This document shows positions 1 through 7,295 of a DNA stretch of 55,321 nt, in pieces. Position 1 is the first letter of the stretch. Each line of letters opens with the position of its first letter. Location: assembly GCF_900128885.1 (NCBI RefSeq), contig NZ_FQTU01000016.1, forward strand, positions 1-55,321, in the 5' to 3' direction. Origin of the DNA: Alkalibacter saccharofermentans DSM 14828 (lineage in GTDB: Bacteria; Bacillota; Clostridia; Eubacteriales; Alkalibacteraceae). Made by a program: the position numbers and the translations under genes. The notes beneath the pieces are model-generated. The model did not search any database. It was given only the letters and a program-made list of their open reading frames with translations, and was not told the DNA's origin.

Positions 1-126
1 CACAACTAATACATCAGCACACAAACAAGGGACACTTCACAACTAATACATCAGCACACAAACAAGGGACACTTCACAACTAATACATCAGCACAAACAA
101 GGGACACTTCACAACTAATACATCAG
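1..126. repeat. Tandem array of element-end repeats
   Basis: Three and a half head-to-tail copies of a unit that begins CACAACTAATACATCAGCAC and ends with AGGGACACTT. Copies lie at 1-37, 38-74 and 75-109 (this one lacks 2 bases), with a partial copy at 110-126. The core GGGACACTTCACAACTAATA is also the left end of the transposase element at 504 and of the decayed copies at 50357 and 52290, so this is an amplified element end. There are no unique spacers, so it is not a CRISPR array. The array may extend beyond the window start. Confidence 0.9.
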
Positions 127-222
127 TATGATGAATTTATTAATCTAGAAGCGTACCTACAACGCTCTGAGAATAAAAGTTATCATTATGTTTTCTAAAA
201 GATGATTTAGGGTATAAAGTCA

Positions 223-251
223 TTGACAAGTTAAATTAACCAATCTTATGT
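223..251 (+). promoter_or_regulatory. Possible promoter of the 324 gene
   Basis: A perfect TTGACA at 223-228 is followed after 17 bases by the weak -10 candidate TTATGT (246-251). It lies about 70 bases upstream of the small membrane protein start. The -35 is good and the -10 poor, so confidence is moderate. The rest of 127-323 shows nothing recognisable. Confidence 0.4.
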
Positions 252-323
252 GACATCGGACTTATATTTCCAAAATTAATTTTATTTAGATTCTAGAATG
301 AAAATAAAGGAGAGTTGGTTATC

Positions 324-470
324 ATGTTATGGACAATAGCTGCTGTGCTCGTAGTGTTATGGCTCATTGGTGTAGTTTCTTCAACCACAATAGGTGGATT
401 TATACATGTTCTTTTAGTTATCGCAGTAATCGTAGTATTGTTAAATTTGATTCAAAACAGAAAAAGGTGA
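324..470 (+). CDS. lmo0937-type small membrane protein
   Basis: A 48-residue peptide starting at ATG 324 behind an AAAGGAGAG ribosome binding site at 306-314. It has two hydrophobic stretches, about residues 2-18 and 24-43, separated by a short VSSTTIGG turn, and a basic tail (QNRKR). Length and the pattern MLWTI...VLWLIG...GGFIHVLLVIAV match the lmo0937-family membrane proteins widespread in Firmicutes, whose function is unknown; some relatives are stress-induced. A longer overlapping reading frame from 329 has no ribosome binding site and runs into the repeats, so I reject it. The stop codon directly abuts the element-end repeats at 471. Confidence 0.8.
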   Translation: MLWTIAAVLVVLWLIGVVSSTTIGGFIHVLLVIAVIVVLLNLIQNRKR

Positions 471-514
471 AAGCAACAAAGGGGGACACTTCAAGCAACA
501 AAGGGGGACACTTC
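471..514. repeat. 22-bp tandem duplication of the element's left end
   Basis: Two perfect 22-bp copies, 471-492 and 493-514, each ending in GGGGGACACTTC. The second forms the left end of the transposase element that continues to 1795. Together with the array at 1-126 this shows that the end sequence has been duplicated repeatedly at this locus. Confidence 0.85.
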
Positions 515-1795
515 ACAACTAATAGGCAGTAAAGACAATATGGGTGTGTTGCAGCACCCATTTTTCTCAGCGCTATGGTTAATTATTAATCTCTGTGTTT
601 AGCAGAAGAGAATTTGATTAATATGTTAACGTCACAAATAATCCACCGATATGGAGGATTGAGAAGTTTGGTTTTAATTGTCCTTAGGATGCTTTAGGTT
701 TTATGAAGTCCAGAATTTCTGGGTAGATGTTTTGATACTTGGGAATGGACTTGATCAGCTCATAACCCTTGTTGCAGAGTTTAGCTGCTTGGCTTGCAGT
801 TATATTGCCAAGGGTTTTGCAGATGTCCTTGTAGGTGAAGTCGCAGAGACAGCGCATCAAAAAGGCAGATACAGCTCTTGCATCTGAAAGGCTGCGGTTA
901 TATTTGACGTTGATGAAGTTGGGAATCTCAGTTCTAAGAGCTGATTCCACTGCATTAAGGATTTCATGTGGAGAATAATCCCTGTAGATTACGACTCTTT
1001 CGCTTTTGTAAGCGTACTTGTCGTTTTTGACATAATCGTCTATAAGTTCGTAGTACTTTTCCTTTTGTGTGACCTTGTTGCAGGAAGAGACAAACTCGGC
1101 GTATTTTACCATAGCCTCTTTAGGGTCGTTGGCAAATTGAGATAAAATAAAGTCTGGGTCAGCCAGGCCAAAGTCATAGTCGTAGTTTCCAAGATAGATG
1201 CCGTAAGATGAATAAGGATAGGTGTGAACAGCATCCCTGTAATCTGGAATGTCCTTGGGGTTGTTGTGGATGTATGCTGATACCACCAGGTTATACACAT
1301 CATCAAATACTGCCCTGCTTAAGAACCTGCCTTGGAAAACATGACCGTGCCTTCTGTACTTTTTGTTGTAATACTGGGCATAGCAAAGATTGACCCCGTG
1401 CATGAACTTGGACATGTCAGATCCCCTAGGGTCTAGCTGTATGTGGACATGGGTATCCATAAGGCAGTATGAGAGTATGCTGCACTGGAATTTCTCGCAG
1501 TACAGTGCAAGAAGCTCTAAATATTTTACCTTGTCCTTGTAGTTTTTAAACAGGGTAAGCTCGCTTATGGAGCGGCACATCACATGGTGGACGGTATCAG
1601 GGTCTTTTATACGTGCTATGCGTGGCAAAGAAAACACTCCTTTCGGGAATTTACTTATTATAACGAACATATGTTCTTAAAAATATTATTACATATTTAT
1701 AGCACGGATGCAAGGAGAAGTTTATCGGAGTAAATAATATATTGTAATCAGAGTCGCAAGATGGGATAACAAGGATATAGTTGAGAAGTGTCCCC
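504..1795 (-). mobile_element. IS200-like / REP-associated transposase element, full copy
   Basis: The element is bounded by GGGGACACTTC at 504-514 and its inverted complement GAAGTGTCCCC at 1785-1795, and encloses one Y1-type transposase gene on the minus strand. Between the left end and the gene stop are two hairpins. One is ATGGGTG...CACCCAT near 540-561 followed by five T. The other is an imperfect palindrome AATCC.CC...GG.GGATT at about 639-660. Both recur in the decayed copies at 50357 and 52290, and the second also at 48980, so they are part of the element. Such hairpins beside the gene are typical of single-strand transposition by HUH enzymes, but exact cleavage sites cannot be read from one copy. 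Confidence 0.75.
684..1628 (-). CDS. Y1 (IS200-like) transposase, REP-associated type
   Basis: A 314-residue HUH-family DNA transposase. The N-terminal Y1_Tnp domain (about residues 5-140) carries the HUH pair His60-Val-His62 within CLMDTHVHIQLDP, and the catalytic tyrosine is probably one of Tyr83/Tyr86/Tyr87 in NLCYAQYYNKKYRR. The stretch YRRHGHVFQGRF is typical of the REP-associated group. The C-terminal part (about 230-310) looks like a helix-turn-helix DNA-binding region. I choose the TTG start at 1628 because AAAGGAG precedes it at a 7-base spacing. An in-frame ATG at 1670 would add 14 residues but has no such site. No disruption is visible, so it may be active. Confidence 0.85.
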   Translation of the reverse strand: MPRIARIKDPDTVHHVMCRSISELTLFKNYKDKVKYLELLALYCEKFQCSILSYCLMDTHVHIQLDPRGSDMSKFMHGVNLCYAQYYNKKYRRHGHVFQGRFLSRAVFDDVYNLVVSAYIHNNPKDIPDYRDAVHTYPYSSYGIYLGNYDYDFGLADPDFILSQFANDPKEAMVKYAEFVSSCNKVTQKEKYYELIDDYVKNDKYAYKSERVVIYRDYSPHEILNAVESALRTEIPNFINVKYNRSLSDARAVSAFLMRCLCDFTYKDICKTLGNITASQAAKLCNKGYELIKSIPKYQNIYPEILDFIKPKAS

Positions 1796-2002
1796 ACAAC
1801 GTCTATAAACCAAATTAAGCGAACTGGTCCTATTCTTTCCACGATGTTTTGGGGGAAGGCCCTTTCAAAGGGGAGCTGGTTACAAATAATGGTTGCCGAG
1901 CTTTTTAAAAAGTGCCTTAAGGCACAGCTGGTAATAGGCCCTTATTGGGCTTAAAGAAATTACGGGTGGATAATTATTCTTTGGTTTTACCGGCAATGAA
2001 CA

Positions 2003-2040
2003 AAAAAATAAAAAAGCTTCAAAGGCTTAAACCTTGAAGC
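2003..2040 (-). terminator. Rho-independent terminator downstream of tRNA-Ala
   Basis: On the minus strand GCTTCAAGG pairs with CCTTTGAAGC (one bulged base), followed by a T-rich tract. It sits 14 bases past the tRNA 3' end. The segment 1796-2002 holds no gene. It contains short palindromes such as GTGCCTTAAGGCAC near 1911-1924 but nothing I can name. Confidence 0.75.
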
Positions 2041-2053
2041 ATGTAGTACCTAT

Positions 2054-2129
2054 TGGTGGAGATAAGGGGACTTGAACCCCTGACCTCCTGACTGCCAGTC
2101 AGGCGCGCTCCCAGCTGCGCTATACCCCC
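2054..2129 (-). tRNA. tRNA-Ala (GGC anticodon)
   Basis: The 76-base minus-strand sequence folds as a complete cloverleaf. The acceptor stem GGGGGTA pairs with TATCTCC and contains the G3-U70 wobble that marks alanine tRNAs. The anticodon stem CCTGA/TCAGG encloses loop CTGGCAG with anticodon GGC, and the T arm has GGTTCAAGT. The CCA end is encoded at 2054-2056. It stands alone, not in an rRNA or tRNA cluster, and no integrase or attachment duplication lies beside it. Confidence 0.95.
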
Positions 2130-2275
2130 ATATGAATTACCTAAATAATATAACATAAATATTCAAAAAAATCCATATCATTTGCTCAAAATTGCAATTA
2201 AAAACTTCAACCTAATGAAAAAACTTTCTATATTGAAAAAACATCTAACAAGTATTATCATTAATACATAAATAT

Positions 2276-2376
2276 CAGTCATGCACTCGCCCTGCATGAC
2301 TGATTATAGGTTTGTATTACACTCCTTGCTGTAATGCAGGCTCTTCTCTTTGATGCCCGTGAAGCCATGCACGGGC
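2276..2376. other. Three consecutive hairpins upstream of the SorC-type regulator
   Basis: Hairpin 1 has a perfect 10-bp stem, CAGTCATGCA (2276-2285) with TGCATGACTG (2293-2302). Hairpin 2 is GTATTACA (2314-2321) with TGTAATGC (2330-2337), including one G-U pair. Hairpin 3 is GCCCGTG (2355-2361) with CACGGGC (2370-2376), followed by a T-rich tract. They lie in the 300-base gap between the tRNA and the regulator at 2433. This could be a structured leader, a small RNA or stacked operators; I recognise no known RNA class. Confidence 0.5.
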
Positions 2377-2432
2377 TTATTATTTTGTGATAAAATATCC
2401 ATAGAACTTATATTTAAAACGGAGGGATACAA

Positions 2433-3437
2433 ATGATATCCGAGGTATATAATCAATCTCAGTTTTTAACAGTCAAAGCAGCCTACCTTTATTATATGAA
2501 AAACATGCCACAAAGCAAGATAGCTAATAAGCTTAACATTTCGGTTCCCACAGTATCGAGACTGCTGAACAAAGCAAGAGAAGACAAGATAATAGAATTT
2601 GTAATAAATGATCCTTATCTCGAGTGCATCGAGCTGGAGCAGGAGCTTATGAACAGGTTCGGATTAAAAGAGGTTATTATAGCCGCTGATCCGGTAGAAA
2701 ACAAGATAGAAGAAAAAGAAGATGCTCCAGACAATCACAAGAAACTAGTAGCACTAGAGGGAGCGAGATATCTACAAAGAATAATCAAGGACGAGGATGT
2801 TTTAGGCATAGCCTTTGGCAGGACCATGTATTACATGATCCACTATCTTAACCCGTGTCAAAAGGTAAATGCTCAATTTGTGACTTTGCATGGAAGCCTT
2901 AACAGCTTAAGTGATGAGCTTGATGTAGCTTCTTTGGCACGCAGGATGGCCATGGCCTTTGGAGGGGAAAACAAGGTTTTGTACGCAGAAGGCTTTAGCA
3001 GCAATGAGAACCTGACCAAGCAACTGAAAGAAGAGAAAAACGTTAAAAAAATAATTGATCGGTTCAAAAAAGTCACCATATCTATAACGGGTATAGGATC
3101 TTTTTATCCGGATCTTAAATCCCTCTTGGTCTCTTACGATTTTCTTGAAGAAGAGGAACTAGATCACCTAACAGAAAAAGGTGTAGTCGGAGATATGGCA
3201 CTTAGATTTTTTGACAGCGAGGGCAATGAGTGTGACACGGATTTTAAAAATAGAACAATAGCCATAGACTTCGAGTCTTACAAAAAAATACCTCTTAAAA
3301 TAGTGATGGTATCAGGAGTGCATAAAACCCAAACTGTAATATCTGCTCTCAAAGGGAATCTTATTGATGTGCTGATAACAAATTATTCCCTAGGCAAAAG
3401 CATATTGAATAATGGCGAATTAGAAACCCATGTTTAG
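2433..3437 (+). CDS. SorC/DeoR-family sugar-binding transcriptional regulator
   Basis: A 334-residue regulator. An N-terminal helix-turn-helix (about residues 27-46, QSKIANKLNISVPTVSRLL) is followed by the SorC sugar-phosphate-binding domain (about 70-330), with the characteristic glycine-rich stretch GIAFGRTMYYMIHYL. Members bind phosphorylated sugars and control carbohydrate operons. The start has an ACGGAGGG site. No sugar transport or kinase genes are adjacent: the next genes encode a rhodanese and a nitroreductase, so its target is probably elsewhere or is its own leader with the three hairpins. Family assignment is firm, ligand unknown. Confidence 0.85.
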   Translation: MISEVYNQSQFLTVKAAYLYYMKNMPQSKIANKLNISVPTVSRLLNKAREDKIIEFVINDPYLECIELEQELMNRFGLKEVIIAADPVENKIEEKEDAPDNHKKLVALEGARYLQRIIKDEDVLGIAFGRTMYYMIHYLNPCQKVNAQFVTLHGSLNSLSDELDVASLARRMAMAFGGENKVLYAEGFSSNENLTKQLKEEKNVKKIIDRFKKVTISITGIGSFYPDLKSLLVSYDFLEEEELDHLTEKGVVGDMALRFFDSEGNECDTDFKNRTIAIDFESYKKIPLKIVMVSGVHKTQTVISALKGNLIDVLITNYSLGKSILNNGELETHV

Positions 3438-3520
3438 ACTCTTGCCAATCAAGGTATAATAATAGGTAAGATTAAATTTGATTAATAATTTGATCAATAC
3501 ATAAGCAAAGGAATTTAATT

Positions 3521-3913
3521 ATGAAAAAAACGGTTTTTATTATGATGATATTTTTTCCCCTCGTATTTTTGGGTGGATGCGCAAATGCCATAGACACAGA
3601 AAATGAAGTTATGCTTATTTCACCTGAAGAAGTCAAATCTATGATGGAAGAAAATGAAGACTTTACTCTCGTCGACGTGCGAACCCAGGCAGAATATGAT
3701 GAAGGGCACATTCCAGGAAGCATACTAATTCCTGTAGACGAGCTTGAGGAAAGAGCTGAGGAAATTTTAACTGACAAAGATGCAAAGATAGTCATTTATT
3801 GCAGAACAGGCAATAGAACAAAAGCAGCCGGTGAAATCTTAAAAAGGCTTGGTTATAGAAACCTTTACGATTTAGGTGGAATCGTAGATTGGCCATATGA
3901 GACAACAAGATAA
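3521..3913 (+). CDS. Rhodanese-domain lipoprotein
   Basis: A 130-residue protein with a lipoprotein signal peptide (lipobox LGGC, Cys20) and one rhodanese domain (about residues 30-128). The active-site loop is CRTGNR with Cys94, and DVRTQAEYDEGHIPGS is the usual rhodanese hallmark. Rhodaneses transfer sulfane sulfur from thiosulfate or persulfides to cyanide or thiols. The lipid anchor places this one on the outer face of the membrane. The true nitroreductase start lies 23 bases beyond its stop, so the two may be co-transcribed. The physiological sulfur donor cannot be read from sequence. Confidence 0.85.
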   Translation: MKKTVFIMMIFFPLVFLGGCANAIDTENEVMLISPEEVKSMMEENEDFTLVDVRTQAEYDEGHIPGSILIPVDELEERAEEILTDKDAKIVIYCRTGNRTKAAGEILKRLGYRNLYDLGGIVDWPYETTR

Positions 3914-3935
3914 TCATACATTGGAGGAATACGTT

Positions 3936-4718
3936 ATGGATGCCATTGATAAAAGGAAATCAGTCAGAATATATAAAGAGACTTTTTTAAGTGCTGACGA
4001 GATAACTAAAATACTGCATATGATTGAAAATCCTATGACAGGACCAAATGGAAACGAGATCGAGCTGGAATTCATTGTGGAAGACTTGGATTCGCGAAAA
4101 GGAAAAATTGGAACTTACGGGTTTATCAGCGGCAAGTATGGAGCAATTCTTGGATGGTGTCAAAAAGAAAGACTTTCCTATATAGACTACGGTTATGTTT
4201 TAGAAAATATATCGTTGAAATTGGTAGATATGAACCTTGGCACCTGTTGGCTCGGCGGATCTTTTTCCAAAAAAAACGTTATTGATGCAATGAAGTCTTC
4301 CCAAAACGGTATAAAGAGCATACCGGCAATTTTAACTGTGGGTTATGAGGCGCAAGGGAAAAGGTTAAGAGATTTTTTAATAAGCGGCATAAAAAGAAAC
4401 CGAATGGATTTTAACGAATGCTATTTCGACAAGGATTTAAATATAATTGATGATAAAGATAAAATAAAGATACTTGAAGCCGTCAGATGGTCGCCTTCGG
4501 CAATGAACAGGCAACCGGTAAGGGTTATATGGGATGAATCAAGAGTGCATTTCTATCTTGTCGATGCAAAGATTGAACTCAAGTACATTGATATGGGGAT
4601 TGCCATGTGCCATTTTGAGAAAAGAGCTAAGGAAATGGGAATGAGCGGAAGTTGGCTGGTTGACAGCAACGCACCGGATACAGCTTGGTTGTATATGAAC
4701 ACATTCGTGCTTGATTAG
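3936..4718 (+). CDS. Nitroreductase-family protein (double half-domain type)
   Basis: A 260-residue protein starting at ATG 3936, preceded by TTGGAGGAATACGTT. An upstream in-frame ATG at 3897 lies inside the rhodanese gene and has no site. N-terminal MDAIDKRKSVRIYKE is the classical nitroreductase opening that contacts FMN phosphate. WSPSAMNRQPVR in the second half repeats the FMN-binding theme, as in the TM1586-like nitroreductases. These are FMN-dependent NAD(P)H oxidoreductases acting on nitro compounds, quinones or flavins. The substrate is unknown. Confidence 0.8.
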   Translation: MDAIDKRKSVRIYKETFLSADEITKILHMIENPMTGPNGNEIELEFIVEDLDSRKGKIGTYGFISGKYGAILGWCQKERLSYIDYGYVLENISLKLVDMNLGTCWLGGSFSKKNVIDAMKSSQNGIKSIPAILTVGYEAQGKRLRDFLISGIKRNRMDFNECYFDKDLNIIDDKDKIKILEAVRWSPSAMNRQPVRVIWDESRVHFYLVDAKIELKYIDMGIAMCHFEKRAKEMGMSGSWLVDSNAPDTAWLYMNTFVLD

Positions 4719-4771
4719 GTCGCACATTACTAAAAAACTTAAAAAACAATCAAAAAAATTATAAAAAGGGG

Positions 4772-4799
4772 TTTACTTATAAAAAAAACCTGTTATAAT
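4772..4799 (+). promoter_or_regulatory. Promoter of the candidate RNA at 4806-5163
   Basis: TTTACT (4772-4777), 16 bases, then a perfect TATAAT (4794-4799). It faces a stretch of about 360 bases with no credible reading frame that ends in a strong terminator. Predicted start of transcription is near 4806. Confidence 0.55.
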
Positions 4800-4805
4800 A
4801 ATAAG

Positions 4806-5163
4806 TACAAAGCAAGAAGAGATAAAAGGAAGTGGCTTTAATAGGAAAGGAAAAGTACAAATTGCTTAAAAAACAATTTAGAAAATCCAAACCGATTATT
4901 TAAAGCAAAGTTCGTTGGAAGAGAATATCAAGTGTTTTAAGTTGTGATGGTAGTAAGTCTTATTGAATACATGTCTTATGTAAACGATGAGCAACCGATA
5001 CATTGCAACAGGTATTCAAAGATATGAACTAAAAACCTTAAAATCTTAGAAGCTTTGTGAAAATCCATTAGCCATCAGAAAGGAAATTGTATGACTAATG
5101 AATCAATGTCTTAAGGGACGGCAATCATAATTGAGTTGATTGACTGTCCCTTAAGACTTTTTT
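4806..5163 (+). ncRNA. Candidate stand-alone non-coding RNA
   Basis: The interval is bounded by a promoter at 4772-4799 and a strong intrinsic terminator at 5108-5163. Reading frames inside are at most about 20 codons and lack ribosome binding sites. The following larE operon has its own consensus promoter at 5202-5230, so this is more likely a separate RNA gene than a leader. I looked for signatures of T-box, SAM, lysine and cobalamin riboswitches, tmRNA and RNase P and found none. It could equally be decayed coding DNA with a surviving terminator. Confidence 0.4.
5108..5163 (+). terminator. Strong intrinsic terminator
   Basis: GTCTTAAGGGAC (5108-5119) pairs perfectly with GTCCCTTAAGAC (5146-5157), and inner CAATCA/TGATTG pairing extends the stem. 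Six T follow. It closes the candidate RNA unit. Confidence 0.85.
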
Positions 5164-5201
5164 GTTGTCAATAGTAGAATAAGCCTTGTCTTCGATTGAT
5201 A

Positions 5202-5230
5202 TTGACATGAGCTCTGACAGGGGTTAAAAT
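5202..5230 (+). promoter_or_regulatory. Promoter of the larE operon
   Basis: TTGACA (5202-5207), a 17-base spacer, then TAAAAT (5225-5230), a near-consensus housekeeping promoter 57 bases upstream of larE and 39 bases after the preceding terminator. Confidence 0.75.
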
Positions 5231-5286
5231 GTAACAATAACCAAATAAATCATATACAAATAGTAGGTAATGATGGGAGAGGAAAC

Positions 5287-6108
5287 ATGTTATATAGCAA
5301 AAAGAAGATATTGGATGAATACTTAAAAAGCCTAGAGAGCGTAGCCGTAGCTTACTCGGGAGGGGTGGACAGTACATTTTTGCTTAAGGCTGCATACCTC
5401 GTGTTGGGGGAAAAAGCGGTTGGGGTTACAGCCACTTCTTCAACATATCCTAAAAGAGAGTTTGAGGAAGCGGTGAAATATGCCAAACTAATCGGAGCAA
5501 AGCACATTGTGATTGAATCTGAGGAATTAGATATTGATGGATTTTCTGAAAATCCAATTGACAGATGTTATTATTGTAAAAACGAGCTGTTCATTAAAGT
5601 TGGTGAAGTAGCAAAAAACATAGGCTTTAAAAATGTGGCAGATGGGTCCAACCTCGATGACACCGGAGATTACAGACCAGGAATGAAGGCAGCTGCAGAA
5701 CTGGGTGTTGTAAGTCCTTTGAAATACGCAGGTTTAACCAAAGAAGATATCAGAGTTTTATCAAAAGAAATGGACCTTCCAACATGGGATAAACCAGCTT
5801 TTGCTTGTCTGTCATCCAGATTTCCCTACGGAAACAAGATCACCTCGGGAAAATTGACGATGGTGGAATTGGCGGAACAATACCTTATGGACATTGGATT
5901 CAGACAGTTGAGAGTCAGACATCATGAAAACTTGGCTAGGGTAGAAATCGGAGAAAAAGAATTTGCGAAAATATTAGACAAGAACTTGTTGAATGAAATA
6001 GATGAAAAATTCAAAGGGTTTGGATTTTCTTATGTTTGTCTCGATATGAAGGGCTACAGGACAGGCAGCATGAATGAAGTGTTGGATAAGAATAGTAAAA
6101 CAGGCTAA
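5287..6108 (+). CDS. larE: LarE, ATP-dependent sacrificial sulfur transferase
   Basis: A 273-residue PP-loop enzyme. SGGVDS at residues 24-29 binds ATP, and ACLSSRFPYG contains Cys174, matching the cysteine that LarE of lactobacilli sacrifices to sulfurate the nicotinate-derived precursor of the nickel-pincer cofactor of lactate racemase. A CYYC pair lies at residues 94-97. The start has a GGGAGAGGAAAC site. No larA, larB or larC is in the window, so the partner genes are elsewhere or this paralogue serves another sulfur-insertion job. It is followed 28 bases later by a Cys/Met-metabolism enzyme, which suits a sulfur-related operon. Confidence 0.85.
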   Translation: MLYSKKKILDEYLKSLESVAVAYSGGVDSTFLLKAAYLVLGEKAVGVTATSSTYPKREFEEAVKYAKLIGAKHIVIESEELDIDGFSENPIDRCYYCKNELFIKVGEVAKNIGFKNVADGSNLDDTGDYRPGMKAAAELGVVSPLKYAGLTKEDIRVLSKEMDLPTWDKPAFACLSSRFPYGNKITSGKLTMVELAEQYLMDIGFRQLRVRHHENLARVEIGEKEFAKILDKNLLNEIDEKFKGFGFSYVCLDMKGYRTGSMNEVLDKNSKTG

Positions 6109-6136
6109 ACTAAAAGCATTAAGGGAAGGTGATGTT

Positions 6137-7291
6137 ATGAAAAAAAATAACTTGGATATAAAAACAAACATGGTCCATGGCAGAAGATCGTTGGCAGAGG
6201 TAACCGGTGCAATCAGCATGCCTATTTATCAAAGCGCCACCTTTAGACACCCTGCCTATGGAGAATCTACAGGTTACGATTACTCCAGAGTTCAAAATCC
6301 TACCAGAGAAGAAGTCGAAGACACCATAGCCTTGTTGGAAGGTGGAAGCAAAGGATTTGCTTTTTCAACAGGCATGGCTGCAATAGCTGCTATGATGGAG
6401 CTGTTCTCTCCTGGAGACCATATAATAGCATCAGATGATTTGTACGGCGGAACATACAGGTTGTTTGAGGAAATCAACAAGAAAAACGGAATAGAAGTAA
6501 CTTATTGTGATACATCAAGAATTGTTGAATTGGAAAACAATATCCAAAAGAACACAAAATGTCTTTTTATCGAAAGTCCTACCAATCCGACGATGAAAGT
6601 GACAGATATAAGGCAGGCAGCATGTCTGGCAAGGGAAAAAGGCTTGAAATTAATAGTTGACAATACATTTTTGACACCCTACTTTCAGCGGCCACTCGAT
6701 CTTGGAGCAGATATGGTAGTTCACAGCGGAACTAAATATCTTGGAGGACACAACGATACCCTTGCAGGTTTTTTAGTGACCAATGATGTTGACGATGCAG
6801 AAAGGATTGACATGATCCACAAGACTGTCGGAGCGGTTTTGTCTCCATTCGACAGTTGGTTGATTTTGCGTGGAATCAAGACATTGGGTATAAGGATGGA
6901 GAGGCAGCAGTCAAATGCAATGAAAATTGCACAGTGGTTAAAGTCTAATCAGCACGTAGAAGAGGTATACTATGTAGGTCTAGAGGATCATCCCGGTCAT
7001 GAAATCAACAATAAGCAATCTGAAGGCTCAGGGGCGATGATATCCTTTAGAGTTAAAGATGTGAAAAAAGCCAGAGATATACTGGGACGTTTAAAAATCA
7101 TATCATTTGCTGAAAGTTTGGGAGGGGTGGAGAGTTTGATTACTTACCCGATAGAGCAAACCCATCAAGCAATACCAAAGGAAATAAGAGACAGAATAGG
7201 GGTAGATGAATATCTGCTAAGACTTTCTGTCGGAATCGAGGAAGCAAAAGACCTTATAGCTGATCTGGATCAAGGCATAAACCGGGAGTGA
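6137..7291 (+). CDS. Trans-sulfuration PLP enzyme (cystathionine lyase / gamma-synthase family)
   Basis: A 384-residue member of the Cys/Met metabolism PLP-dependent family (fold type I). The substrate-channel motif YDYSRVQNPTREEVE lies near residue 50, the cofactor loop STGMAA near 80, DNTFLTPYFQRPLDLGAD near 180, and the PLP lysine in SGTKYLGGHND near residue 200. Members perform beta- or gamma-elimination or replacement on cystathionine, homocysteine or methionine, and motifs alone do not settle which. The start at 6137 is chosen for its GGGAAGGTG site; an upstream in-frame ATG at 6074 lies within larE. It probably makes or breaks cystathionine in the same operon as larE. Confidence 0.85.
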   Translation: MKKNNLDIKTNMVHGRRSLAEVTGAISMPIYQSATFRHPAYGESTGYDYSRVQNPTREEVEDTIALLEGGSKGFAFSTGMAAIAAMMELFSPGDHIIASDDLYGGTYRLFEEINKKNGIEVTYCDTSRIVELENNIQKNTKCLFIESPTNPTMKVTDIRQAACLAREKGLKLIVDNTFLTPYFQRPLDLGADMVVHSGTKYLGGHNDTLAGFLVTNDVDDAERIDMIHKTVGAVLSPFDSWLILRGIKTLGIRMERQQSNAMKIAQWLKSNQHVEEVYYVGLEDHPGHEINNKQSEGSGAMISFRVKDVKKARDILGRLKIISFAESLGGVESLITYPIEQTHQAIPKEIRDRIGVDEYLLRLSVGIEEAKDLIADLDQGINRE

Positions 7292-7295
7292 TTTG

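Noticed and set aside
1..126. Direct repeats that could be read as a CRISPR array.
   Set aside because: The units are contiguous with no unique spacers, match the element ends elsewhere in the window, and no cas genes are present.
329..532. A 67-codon plus-strand frame over the lmo0937-type gene.
   Set aside because: It has no ribosome binding site, gives no membrane-like or family-like sequence and runs through the duplicated element ends; the +1-shifted 48-codon frame from 324 has both a site and a family match.
2054..2129. tRNA-Ala as an integration (att) site for an island at the left end.
   Set aside because: No integrase and no duplicated tRNA 3' end are visible in the window; the neighbouring element is of the HUH type, which does not use tRNA sites.
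4806..5163. T-box, SAM or cobalamin riboswitch upstream of larE.
   Set aside because: No GGTGGnACCGCG, S-box core or B12-box was found, and the following operon has its own promoter after the terminator.
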